DNA from: Enoplolaimus lenunculus
Lineage: Eukaryota > Nematoda > Enoplea > Enoplida > Thoracostomopsidae
NCBI GenBank assembly: GCA_030248215.1
Contig: JASANG010003003.1
Coordinates: 1 to 64,000 of the forward strand
Direction: 5' to 3'
Length of the DNA: 64,000 nucleotides
The translations under genes and the position numbers were made by a program. Under the pieces are notes generated by a model. It searched no databases and was not told where the DNA came from. It saw nothing but the letters and a program-made list of their open reading frames with translations. Of the stretch, positions 34,524-45,403 are shown one piece after another (the first letter of the stretch is position 1; each line of letters begins with the position of its first letter).

Positions 34524-35954
34524 AATATATCAGGAGTGTGTTCATTCAGGGTATAAACCAGAGGTCTGCCTCCGATTCCGTATCCAATAGAAGATCAATC
34601 TCCAGCCGTGGTTGATTTTTTGCACAATCTTCCGGCAATTTCTGTAGTGAAATTTTCAAGTTTAATCAATTTATTTATTTAAGCAGCCCTTCTGCTGTAT
34701 TTCAGTCCGCGGATAAACGGTGCGCCCCTGATCTGTACGTGAGCCACAAGTTGTAAGACATATCGCCAACACAACAGCTACACACCCTTGAGACCTATAA
34801 GTAATTTCAGGCCAGCAGTTTTGCCGGCATGGGTTTCGGAAACGCAGGAGTGCATCTATGTCACGGTTTGTCTTACTCAATATCGAGCTCTGTCAAACAT
34901 TACATTTCTCCGGATTATCCGCAATCAAAAGCGCTAATACCGCATGGTCTTTCTGTTGTGCTCACAGCGCCAGCTGATTTTGAGTACATTGGCCATACAT
35001 GCCCAGAGCGTCACTTGGAAGGAGCACAGCTATTAGGTAAGTATAGAATACACTGATCGGGACGATATTTATAGAACCGGGTGGACATGAACCCATCGAA
35101 ATTATAAATTGTACTGGACGAAACCTACGCGTGCACCACGCGAACTAAATAATACAAGCAGAGACATTTTAAAATACTAATATGTAACGCATAACCAGAA
35201 TTATGGAAAAGATGGGTACGTTCCAGGGTGCAAGTGGAGGTGAAAAATACCGGAGCCGGAGGCCCGCAAAACTTTCCGGAGCCGGAGGTTCGCAAAACTT
35301 TCCGGAGTCGGAGGTGATGTAAAAATATTATAATTTTAGCAAATATCTGCAATGTGTGGTTAAACCGTTTGATTTCTCACCTTTTTTACGAAATGTCGAC
35401 AATTTCTTCCTTTTAATTGTTCATATTATAACGTGAGACGCGCCAGACAGACGAATTTTGTAAAGCTGTGCAAAATTTCACTACCGAAATTGCCGGAACA
35501 TCCAGCACACATTTTACCGGAGCCATTCTGCACGAGCCGGACCTCCTGTTGTATTCTAGTACGTTCTATATAAATTTTGAAATGGATCCCTATATTAAGC
35601 AAATGAAAAAACGCCTAAAAACCCCCGACACAAATGTGGGATTTCTTACCTAACCCCACCTGACTACGCCCTTCTTATACACTCTCTTAACTATCTAGTT
35701 ATTCTACAGGTCGCGACACAACTAACGCAAAACCTGCAGATTCCGGGGCCATATTAGCTGACGTCATTCGCCAATATATGCGCAAGCTAAAAGTTCCCAA
35801 CGGGTTGGAGGCTGTCGGATTTAACCGTAGTGACATCAATGGGCTCACTCGTGGCGCAATGCCAACAATGAAAACAGCAACCATCTATCCGGTCAGAGCA
35901 GATGCTGAAGAAATAGTGTCAAGAATTTATGAAAAATCCCTGTCAGTTTACTAA
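28997..35954 (+). CDS. ADHFE1: Hydroxyacid-oxoacid transhydrogenase (ADHFE1 orthologue)
   Basis: Ten exons: 28997-29108, 30385-30522, 31003-31124, 31659-31884, 32626-32687, 32981-33146, 33989-34031, 34378-34450, 34811-35036, 35710-35954; 470 aa, close to the human 467. All junctions are GT/AG and in phase. The basic N-terminus ([11 protein letters not shown]) fits a mitochondrial presequence. Residues 141-144 (GGGS, then MDTAK) bind the nicotinamide cofactor. Metal ligands of the iron-dependent alcohol dehydrogenase family are present: Asp and His in [12 protein letters not shown], His in [13 protein letters not shown], His in LIPHGLSV. The enzyme oxidises 4-hydroxybutyrate to succinic semialdehyde while reducing 2-oxoglutarate to D-2-hydroxyglutarate. 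The start is the first ATG in frame before the presequence. Introns carry several MITEs and a long palindrome; nothing suggests the gene is broken. Confidence 0.95.
29187..29379. mobile_element. CACTATAAAAATGG foldback MITE in ADHFE1 intron 1
   Basis: Almost the whole 193 bp folds back: the left arm (GGGGAGTCAAATTGACTCGG then AAACAGGCTTTTCCTGACTA) is complementary to the right arm (TAGTCAGGAAAAGCCTGTTT then CAATTTGACTCCCC). TA precedes it; the right TA is decayed. Same family as 21637 and 29975. Confidence 0.88.
29829..29967. mobile_element. GATGGGCACCGGATAT MITE-like element
   Basis: About 140 bp with ends GATGGGCACCGGATATCTAG and TATTCGATGTCCATC, short inverted repeats; interior GATATATGCATCCGGATACC is itself palindromic. 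In ADHFE1 intron 1. Confidence 0.6.
29975..30194. mobile_element. CACTGTAAAAAATGG foldback MITE in ADHFE1 intron 1
   Basis: Ends CACTGTAAAAAATGGGGAGT and ACTCACCATTTTTTGCAGTG, TA on the left. The arms match those of 29187-29379 and 21637. A stray right end (ATTTGACTCCCTATTTTTTG then CAGTG) also lies at 30303-30336. Confidence 0.88.
30531..30791 (+). mobile_element. piggyBac-type MITE with tRNA-like core, copy 2
   Basis: CCCATTCTCACAT ... ATGTGAGAAAGGG inside a TTAA duplication (30527-30530, 30792-30795). 261 bp. A palindrome GTTGCCTATAGGCAAC lies near the left end. The core has TAGCTGAGTGGTGATGG and GAGTTTGAATCC, which resemble tRNA internal promoter boxes. It is inserted four bases into ADHFE1 intron 2, right after the exon-2 donor. 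Confidence 0.92.
32245..32571. repeat. Long perfect palindrome in ADHFE1 intron 4
   Basis: Arms 32301-32408 and 32427-32534 (108 bp each) are perfectly complementary, separated by an 18-base loop (32409-32426). Outer 18-bp arms 32245-32262 and 32554-32571 are also complementary, separated from the inner arms by unequal spacers of 38 and 19 bases. No coding potential. Transcribed with ADHFE1 it would form a very stable hairpin. Confidence 0.95.
33299..33438. mobile_element. GGGTTGCGCTATAC MITE with CGCCGCACG interior, short copy
   Basis: Ends GGGTTGCACTATACTCGCC and TTTAGCGCAACCC, 140 bp, in ADHFE1 intron 6. Interior CGCCGCCGGATGCCGTCGTA is GC-rich like the larger relatives at 51859 and 56990. 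Confidence 0.8.
33640..33735. mobile_element. Small GC-rich foldback element
   Basis: GGCCCGTAGCCGGTC at the left is complementary to GGCTACGGCC at the right; between them a run of eleven G and AGCCCCCCGGCCCCCTTGGC. Similar GGCTACGGTC/GGCTACGAGC ends recur near 53200 and 58562. In ADHFE1 intron 6. Confidence 0.55.
33799..33900. mobile_element. Left half of the AGGGGCGGAAC MITE with CCTAAG hexamers
   Basis: TGGCCAATGTTACTTTAAGG then GGCGTAACAG, followed by TTCCTAAGCCTATAAG and AAGGCTAAGCCTAAGCCTAA. Matches the left part of the elements at 21709 and 46631. A possible stray right end (GTGCGCCCCTGATCTGTACG) occurs at 34720-34740. Confidence 0.65.
35224..35345. mobile_element. CAGGGTGCAA...GGAGCCGGAGG element, partial
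   Basis: Left end CAGGGTGCAAGTGGAGGTG with three CCGGAGCCGGAGG-type repeats. Related to the fuller copy at 36106-36427, whose right end CACCTCCGGTTGCACCCTG is the complement. In ADHFE1 intron 9. Confidence 0.6.
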
Positions 35955-36105
35955 AAACTTACTAGGATTGCATATAATATTAAAGTTGTTCATTCCCAGT
36001 TTGACGTGCTTTAAAAACAATAAGTTTACTATTAACGAAAACAACTCTAACAATACTTCAAGATACATAACAAGGTAAGCATCAAAACACAAAGTGTACT
36101 ACTAA

Positions 36106-36427
36106 TATGCAAGGGTACAACCGAACTTCTATCTCCGCTCGCTCCGGCAGAAAATCGGCCTCCGGTTCCGGCAGAATATTTTCCGGAAACTCCGGCACTT
36201 TCGGTAGTAAAACTTTGCATAATTATGCAAAATTTATCTATTTCGTTTTACTTTTGTCACAATTTCCTGGAAAGTCCGAAATTTCACAGGAAAGTGGCGT
36301 AAAATCAAACAACTTAACAACATATTGCAGATATTGGCTAAAATTAACTACTTAACCATAATTTTTATTACCTAATATCGCCTCGCCTCCTGCTTCGGCA
36401 TTTTGCACCTCCGGTTGCACCCTGTGA
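36106..36427. mobile_element. MITE with CACCTCCGGTTGCACCCTG terminus
   Basis: About 320 bp downstream of ADHFE1. Left end AAGGGTACAACCGAACTTC and right end CACCTCCGGTTGCACCCTG are imperfect inverted repeats, with CTCCGGCAGAAAATCGGCCT and TCCGGTTCCGGC repeats between them. Confidence 0.65.
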
Positions 36428-37284
36428 GATGCATACTTTGTATATAAAAATACACAATGTCCAGCGTTTAACAATAATTACATCATGCAGTAGGTATATC
36501 TTCATAAACTCGGTAGATTTATGATTGACAAATTTGTGTCTGAAATGGTTAAAGAATAAATTAATTTTCTGATTGTATGTATTGAATAGAGTATATATAA
36601 ATCACCTAATTCAAGGATACTTGGGTAGAGCTGAAACTGTCGCCAACCTAAGCTTACGTCTTGGACGTATTTAAGGTTCTACAATTACAATTTTTGGTTG
36701 AGCTTTATAAAACAAAGTCTTAAGTTTGAGACTTTTAGTCGGATGAATAATGATTATTTTCAATTTTACCAGAAACATTTTTCATGTTACGTTTCGAGCA
36801 CGTCTGACGGGAGGATGACGTTTAGCATCATCACTCAGCTAAACTGATGGTCGAGCACGCAGGACCTATGTGCATTTACTGTTAAACGCTTTGCATTGTG
36901 TATTTAGTGCACGTCCACACCACGCAATTAGTTGCTTACAGTACATTCTATGCAGGAGAGGGTGAACAAATACACTTATTGAACAAGCAAGTGATGCATG
37001 GTTTAGGTCATACAACTGCTGCACCTCAAGCTACGTAGTATTTCAACATAGTACCCGCCACGATATGACCAGATACTATAATTTATCGGATATCGGAGTC
37101 AGGTATTGAATTTACCGAAATCGAAAACTACCCGTAAATATCTTGTTGCTTAGTTTAAAACTACTAATTTTTATTGATAAACAGGTTCTGCTGCTTAACA
37201 AATCACAAATGTTACGTTACAGTTGGTTGAAGCACCTCATAATAATCTTCGCGAAACCGCTGTCTTCCAACTGGAACAAAATTT
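36428..37284. other. Convergent intergenic space between ADHFE1 and PUM3
   Basis: Holds the 3' flanks of the two convergent genes. No exon or complete repeat recognised. Confidence 0.4.
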
Positions 37285-40200
37285 TTAATGACCCAATTTC
37301 TGAGCAAGTATGCTTGCAGCTGCAAAAGAATATTTTTTAATATTCTTTATTGTCGGTTCTAAAGCAGTTTTCAGTCTTTGCTGCACTGTTGGAATGCCAG
37401 TTTCGTACATGCTGAAACAACAACAAAACAGTATGTAATTTTCCAAAACAAACCAACTACAGTTTCGCTGATTTAAATAGAAAAAACATTTACACACTCA
37501 AAAATTGAAGTCAACCACTTGCGTTATATTAGAATTTGAATCGCCAGCGTATTCTGTATCCAAGCTGCTAACGCCGTTTCCAACGGATTAACGTTCGCTT
37601 TTTAATACATTTAGCTTAGCTTCTTTCAATAAACACGGAGGAAAAATATTATTCATCGCAAGATTTACAAAATATAAAACCTTAACAGTTAAACTTACTA
37701 AACCAAAGTAAAACATCCTTTATTACAGGCTGTCCAAGAACGCAAATTCTGTTCGGGAAGAGCTGATAAAGCTTCCGCTAGTGTTGCTAAATAATTTACA
37801 AAACAAGCAATAGTCACTTGAGAATTGAATAAATTACCAATCAGTTATTCGTGACAGATATTACGCCTTATAACCTAGCGAAACAAATTAACTGAAATAT
37901 TAAATATTTTCGGGACAAAACAACTTGTAAAGCCGGAACTTGCTTTCATGAAAATTCACATACCTTTTCCGTTTTGATAACGTTGTTGATCAATCTTGAG
38001 TATTTTTCTCAGCACAAACTGACTATGTGAATGTTCGACCAAATGATAGCTTTCATCGTTGCAAGGCACAAATTCTTCTTTTGCCAGTTCAACGATCGCA
38101 GTGTACAGCGGTGTAAGATCGTCTAAAACCCCAAACTGTAAGTACGGATATTTTTAGTTAATTTCGATCCAAAAATATAATATTCACGCCTGTTGATAAA
38201 CATTTTTGTCTTTAACCTAAGCATATTATACCGGAGTTATTTTCCCGAAGTCTAAAGTAAAGTACGTAACACTAATACCGGGTTTAACTAAAAAGATACA
38301 AAATTCACAACAGCAGCAGTTTCAAATAAATGTTCGCACTATTGAACTATTTCGACATCAGTGTTCCACATTTTTAAAACTTATTTATTGATATGCCGAT
38401 ACCAAATTTTTGCCGATGCCGACTCGAACTTTAGTAAACCATGCTTAAAGAACAGATTGAATACTACATTACATCATTATGCAAAGACATACACCCTAAC
38501 CACCATAAACGATTATAATTTTATGAGAATGGTTCACTTTAATTTTGTTTTTCAAACACAAACGCAGGAGAAAACAGTTTTCTGCTCAGTCACACTGATA
38601 CACACCAAGAAGTGAAACTGATAGCATTCTGACTGTTATGTGCAAAAAGTATCGGCAAAGAATTGGCAATTTTATGCAGTGCCGATACTCTCGAAACGTT
38701 CCAATCATTACTGATGCTGATTAATCGGCTCTTCCCTGCTAATTTTCCAATTATTTTCGGGTTGAAAAACCAATATTTCTTCGAAATGCTTAAAATTTAC
38801 AGTACATCTTTTGCACTTAGAAAGGTAATAAAAACAATATTTAAAGTTCGTTTCAACACCATCTTACCTGGCGAATATTGAACAACCGAGAAAACCAAAA
38901 GGGCAGAATGTGGGTCAAATATAACCGTGCGTAAACGCATTGCATCCGATAAATGCTCAATAAGACAGCTGCTCATAGCTGCGCACAGCTCTGAAGTACG
39001 CGTGTCGCCATCTTTTTTACTGAAAATAAAAAATAAAAGGTAAAACTGCTTTACTGCAAACAAAAATCAAGACTTGCGTTTCGTTTGTCTATACAGCATC
39101 CTAAATTTCATTTCGAATCCATTGTCTGTAACGCACATGCCATCTAAAGCTATTACTTGTTAAAATGCCAGCAGATAACTGGTTCCGGCGAAGCAATATC
39201 ATATCCAGTACGGTCTATTGTCGAGTCTTACCCCAAACCGTTTAAGATACTATAATTATCTTATCACCTGTCACTTTCGGCAACCAAACTATCTCCACAA
39301 GGCTTAGGCTTACAAACCACAGCAAGACTCAAATGTAAAGCTACATTGAAAATTTCAAATTTCGGCAAAAATTTTATTTTCATCCTTAGATACGACAGAA
39401 ATCAAATGTATTACCAAAAGAACGTTTGAAGCAAAATTATTGCATTCGTGATGAACCACAATAACCTAGTCAGCGAAGCAGGGCACCCACCTGGTTTTGT
39501 TTGTATCACCAATCGACAGCAACTTTACCACATCAGGCATACAAAACAATTTTTGTCGCCGATGAAGCAAATATTGCACAACGCGCATACCGTACTTATT
39601 CGCAATCAGTGTTTGCAGCTCTTTACTCAGTTCCTACAGCAAAACAACACAACAAAATTTACTATGCTACTAGTTTCCGTCTATGGCTATTGACACTTAA
39701 CGGTACCAGACCTAACTTTTCTTTTGCCGCTGAATTTTAACCGAAAAAGTAAACATAAGTACAAGACTACAATCTCATATAACAGTTTCACTTGAAACCC
39801 TAAACGCAGGATAAAACAAGCATAATTAATTTTATCTGCAACACCCGTTTCAAGAGCTATTTCACGTCAGAACTTTATTAGTTTAATTTACCAAAAATGT
39901 TTACACTCTGTCTCTAACGATTGTATTATTATCATTACTACCTTATCAACACCTTATATAACCAGTCGTAGTGGGACTACATTTATTGAGCGAAGTTCGA
40001 ACACATGTAAGCAATTAAGGTAATATGCAAATTACTTATTAGCTAACTATTCAATTATCGGTTTTGGAGGTTTGTAAACAATTTATTCAAACTTCTTGCT
40101 CCTAAAAACCCTTTAGTGCTGCAATTAGATTGCTTTTAACTTTAAATTAGTGAAATATTATAAAAAAATCCTAATTAAGGTTTAAAAACTATATTAATAT

Positions 40201-43200
40201 GCAAATTATCTATTAGCTAACTATTCGATTATCGGTTTTGAGGGTTTGTAGACAATTTATTTAGATTTCTCGCATCCAAAAACCCATTATTGCTGGAATT
40301 AGATTGCTTGTATCCCTAATAATTAGTGGAACATTGTAAAAACGCCTAATTTAAGTTTATCAATTGCGCATGTATGCAAATTATCTATTAGCTAACTACT
40401 CAGTTATCGGTTTTAGAGGTTTGTAAACAATTTATTCAGATTCCTCGCACCAAAAAACTTTCAGTAACCCTTTATAATTATTGAAATATTTTTAAAAGTC
40501 TTAATTTTGTCTTGTCAATTAAGCTAATATGCAAATTAACTATTAGCTAACTATTCAATTATCGATTTCGGAGGTTGGTAAACAATTTATTCAGATTCCT
40601 CGCACTCAAAAACCCTTTAATGCTGAAATTAGATTGCTTGTAACTGTAGTAATTAGTGAAATAATGTAGAAAGTCCTAATTTAGGCTTAACTAATTGTGC
40701 AAATTAGCCTGTAGCTAATAAACGGCTTAAAATTTTAAAACCCCAATGCGAGGTTAACACCCCAGTATAATTGGCTTTCAAACCAATAAAAGTTTATCAA
40801 AATCGGTTCAGCCGTTCCTGAGATTCTTGTCGGATGGACAGACGGACATCCACCTTTCGACGCCAGAGTACAAACATAAAACACTTCGCGAAACTCCTTG
40901 CTCAATCAATTACAGTATTTACTTAATTTGTGAAATAGTTATTATATAAAAATCACACAATTTCAACAATCTTACCTTGACAATAGCATTTCTAATCAAA
41001 ACCGTGTCGTCGACTGCGTCAAAAGTTGCCAAAAGCATCAAATGCGCGTACTGTTCGCATGCAATTTTGACTACGAGCGTTTTCATTGATTTAACTATTA
41101 CTTTGCGTTGCTAAAATTAAAAATACAAAAATATCGCACTAAAATAGAAATAACGAAATCACACGCTAACGTACGTACACCAGGCAACTATTTTAGGCGT
41201 CCGTGTACATTTATGAACAATGAAAAAACGAAACTTTAAGTACACTGGACACCGAAACCAAAACGTTTCCACTTATTGTGTTCGAAGGTTTTAGGCGTGT
41301 TTTGCAAACTTACCTTAACCGTTGACCACCATATACAACGCACTGCGGTATGCGCTCCATCTTTCGTATGGCAAATTTCAACTAGTCTGAGCTTAATTGC
41401 ATCAATAACTTCCTGAAACAGCACGTGGAAAGATTCCTGCGAATGCGACACCAAGACATGACCGTAATGGCTCAAAAAAGATAAGGTTTAAAAATTATAA
41501 ACACGTTATTATAAATAAAATTAAGTAAAAAAAATTCTTTCTTAAATACCACCCAATACTACACCGCAGTCTAAAAGCTACCATACCTCACACTCATTTT
41601 TGTCCGGATTTTGCAACAGAAACTGTAGACAGACCGCGTGCAGCAACGAATGCCGAAAAGATACTCTGAAACAGGCGTTTAAAATTATTTTCAATTAAAT
41701 AAAACAAAATAAATTATCAAATGAATACTTTCAAATCTACCCAGAAACCTTGAAAATCTCAACGCTCTCACACCGATAAGGAAACGTTCCTATACGCTAC
41801 TCACTGTCCATGATTCTTGTCACCTGCACAAATCATGGTTATCATTGAGCATATCACATATATACAAAAATATATGCGAAACAATATGTGGCTTTCAAGT
41901 GACACCACACACTATTTAAATCAAAATTGTGCCGTGTGTATCAGAAGCCAATGAACAACCCGACATCATAAATTGGCATCCCTAAGGAAAATTATTTACG
42001 TATTTGCTAGCTGCCAGACACCATAATTAAGCCCAATTTTAATTTTGCAGCCACCACAGCGCAGTTACAATCTTTCCATGAGGCCTCAGGTGTTATAATT
42101 ACTTACATACATTACTCGCGGATTAAATCAGTCTTTGTGTTTATAGTGTGTTCTGCAACTCAGTCGTTACGGTGGAAGATACCTAACGCTAAGTGTACAA
42201 ACTTGGCGAATTCACATACCTAGATACACTCGGTAAATCAATTCTACAGTTAAAACTAGCACGTCTGTTCCTAGCAGCATGTTTGAAAACACATGGCCTA
42301 GGCTAAAATTACCGTTCTTACTTGGTTGAAAACTGAACGATATGCTTTGATAAACACTGCAGTATTTGATGCCTTTCTGCTGGATGCTTTTGTAAATACT
42401 CATCAAGCGCTTGAGGTTTGTCAATCTACAACAATTCACTTAAAATTACATAAACAGTCACTGAAACCGCATATTATCCTTTAACAGCACATATCCATGG
42501 GGCAGGTTGCAAAAGTGTGATGACACAAACGTTACAAGACCTGTCACCGACAGAAATTAGCCGATAAACGCAGCTAAAAATACTAACCATAGGGCAGAGT
42601 ATGAAACCAGAGCAAACTAACCACTCCCAAAAACACTGACATTAGCTCAAGCGCGAATTTTAGATACAGGCCCTACACATATAGATACATGCAAGCTAAA
42701 GATGTAAAAATAATGTGAACAGACTGGATGAATAATCCTACTGCCAACTATAAAACAATACCTGTTGAAAATGAGCAAATTTTGCACCACAAAATTCAAA
42801 CAACATTTGTGTACGTTGGTAATGATTAGCATTCGAATACGCATACTCTACACACTCGGATGCTAGTGTATGTTTCATCAAAACAGGAATGTTCCCTTGA
42901 AACTTGCTAATTATATACGCTCGTTGTTCTTTTGTTCTGAAAATATGAAAACATCAAAATTTTTTAATTATTTTACAATTTTTTATCAATAAATTTCATG
43001 AGACGCGCAGTGGCGCTCCCAACGACATAAAAATTATAGCTCAAGCGTTAGAGACCTTGTAAGCTTTTTAATAATCAACAGCATTTCAGAAACTCAGTGT
43101 CGTAATATATTTATAGAAAAATTTAAGCTCACAAACAATATCCAAATAAATTACAAATACCAGACCTACAACCTAGACCTTGTAAAATATCTTTGGCAAA

Positions 43201-45403
43201 AATCACATTTTGTCGCAAAACTGTAAACTATTCTTTTTAAATTAGACTAAACGCAATATACAGTAACACTCTGGTTAGTTAAGTCTGACATACCCATATT
43301 TCAACATTTTCACAACAAAAAAGCGAGCATATTTTGATTTTACCATTTCGACAACTTGGTCTAAAAATAAAAATGGAGAAATCTCCGATATTGACAAAAT
43401 TTAAACAAAAAGCTTTCCAGTTATCATAGTAAAACTATTCAGTCATTAGTTATAAGTTTACTAGCTCTAACAGAAGACTAATAAAACGCCTATAGTTTGA
43501 ACAATGAAAAAAACAACCAATTGCCAAATTATTATAAGATGCTAAACACATTTAAAATCGATGTACATACGTTCAACTCTAAAGTAGTCTAACCAATTCA
43601 GATTGACTGAATTTATAGTTGGCTTCAATGAACGGATTTAAGATTTATCCTTAAAAATTAGCCAAACCAAAAACAATGTCTAGCCTTTTAATTCTTCAAA
43701 TAATTTGTTCCGTATTTCTTGACTTTTAATCGCAATCAAACACTGAATAACTCGAACGCTGTCATGCATATAGACAAGCTGTTTCGCTTTTCCTTCCACC
43801 AACGCGAATAAACTGCTCGACAATTCTGTTTTCTTCGCCTCATCCAGCTTTCTACTAAAATAGAAATAGCCAATCCATACAGAAAAATGAAAATTTCAAA
43901 AATTTCTTGACTCCGGCTATAACCTCGAAAGTCGGTCCGTACGTCCACACCATTACCGTTTACAGTATTCTATATACCGCTAATACTCAAACCCTAGAAG
44001 GAACAAAATCATGAGTTGTAGCAAGAATTATTTACTGAAATATGCATTAAATATAATACTGTGGTACACCGCTTAGGCCGGATATAGACACATTCGACAA
44101 TGTTATTTCCTCATATATCGGCTCGCACCCTCAGTAAAACCGTCTACACTGTGCTGCACTTACTTCCTAACACTCTCCCATAACTTAATCGCTTTCAGAG
44201 CTAATCCATAATGTGGACGTTTTTTCAATCGCATTTTGCGTTTTAATGCTTTGGCTTCTTTACGCTTTAGCAGCCCTTGACGTGCACGATTTCCGGCCAT
44301 TTCGTTCACTAAATCCGCTTTTTCTTTGCCAGCTGAAATTGGAAAACATGGGGACATTCGGAAAAAATAGGTTATTTCCTTTTATGATCTCAATAAATTG
44401 ACATGACGCTATAACACGTACATACATATGCACATCAACACACTGCTAAAACATTCAGCGTTCATTCACATATTTTCAACAATAATACAAAAATTCTGAT
44501 ATCAAATTCCATTAACTTTCGTAGATCACTTTGAAAATACACAAAGCAATGAACTTATAAAATCGACTGGAAAACATAAGAAACATCGTAATATTGTTAC
44601 TTACTCATTATTTTTGAACGCTTTACCATTGATGTCGATTGTGTTTCGTTATCCTGTGCATCAAAATTATATATAATAAGGACATTAAAAAGTAAATAAA
44701 CAAAATTCCGAAGCCGTGTATATATAATACATATCATAACCTATGACTTCAATAGTTCTAATAAATTTCCATATGCCACCGAGTTCCAACAGGAACTAAA
44801 GTCTTGTGAGAAATTCTGATAGAAACAGAACTTTTCGTGGAACCCTGTCATGTCTACAATAATTGGCATTTCATTCGTGCGATTGCTGCCAAACTGCAAA
44901 TACAATAATTGTGTTTTAAGCAACCAAGAACGGCGCAAGCACAAAAAAGAATTACGTACTGCTTCATTCGGAGTAGATTCGTTATGTCTACGCTTCAAAA
45001 TTGATTTAATAGCCGGTTCGTAAATAGCACTATCATTGTTGCCCAATTTTGAAGGTGTCGATGCCTAAAAATATACACTCAAACAGAAAAAGATTAAATA
45101 CATGTTAAACAGCCAGGAAAGCAAAGATAATCTATCAGTTGTTATAAAGTCGGAGGTTACAATTACGCAGTCCAATAAACATACCTTAATTAAATCCTTG
45201 TCAAAGGCTACAGATTTCGAAGATTCTGGTGTCTTTGTTGATTTGAGAGGTTTAGATGAACTAATTGGCGACTTCACATTTTTGTTAACTGATATTTTAT
45301 TAGATACTCTCTTTAGCTTTGAGTCGACCTTCTTTGTCTTCCCGTGCTTTGGTGAATGTGCTTTGCGCGAACGCTTCTTCGGAAAATTAGCTCTTTTAGC
45401 CAT
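37285..45403 (-). CDS. PUM3: Pumilio homologue 3 / Puf-A nucleolar RNA-binding protein
   Basis: Sixteen exons (-): 45403-45185, 45064-44960, 44653-44605, 44332-44164, 43854-43685, 43360-43294, 42936-42762, 42425-42322, 41665-41587, 41412-41314, 41110-40976, 39633-39491, 39019-38868, 38122-37964, 37786-37699, 37411-37285; 679 aa, every phase consistent. The Lys-rich N-terminus (KRANFPKKRSRK) suits nucleolar import. Puf-type repeats start near residue 165 (LALKAIKLWESVR, YMHDSVRVIQCL, SKYARFFVVKML) and run to the C-terminal CPL region (TKDGAHTAVRCIWW, EQYAHLMLLATFDAVDDT, NKYGMRVVQYLL). Order and spacing match human PUM3 (648 aa). Family role: ribosome biogenesis and sequence-nonspecific nucleic-acid binding. 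The exon-5 donor is GC rather than GT. Introns hold two transposon relics. Confidence 0.94.
38386..38737. mobile_element. Degraded hAT MITE without nested insertion, in PUM3 intron 13
   Basis: Inverted copy of the element at 16136: ATGCCGATACCAAATTTTTG at one end and GATTAATCGGCTCTTCCCTG at the other, with shared GTGCAAAAAGTATCGGCAAA and CATTCTGACTGTTATGTGC. It lacks the 0.9-kb ACCAGTCGTAG element and so shows the empty site. Confidence 0.75.
39960..40905. mobile_element. ACCAGTCGTAG element with internal tandem units, in PUM3 intron 11
   Basis: Starts ACCAGTCGTAGTGGGACTAC, ATTTATTGAGCGAAG; four to five internal units of about 165-185 bp with ATGCAAATTA and CGGTTTTGGAGG; ends ATCGGTTCAGCCGTTCCTGA, CATCCACCTTTCGACG and CTCAATCAATT. 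Near-full-length sister of 16497-17432. It ends about 70 bp from PUM3 exon 11. Confidence 0.88.

Noticed and set aside
33799-34755. A transposon spanning ADHFE1 exons 7 and 8 (exon capture)
   Set aside because: The left and right half-ends of the CCTAAG MITE flank these exons, but intact copies are only 130-240 bp and the exons are at their conserved place in the gene; two independent fragments are simpler.
35468-35653. 61-codon open frame between ADHFE1 exons 9 and 10
   Set aside because: Exon 9 joins exon 10 in phase with full homology, so this lies in the intron and has no family match.
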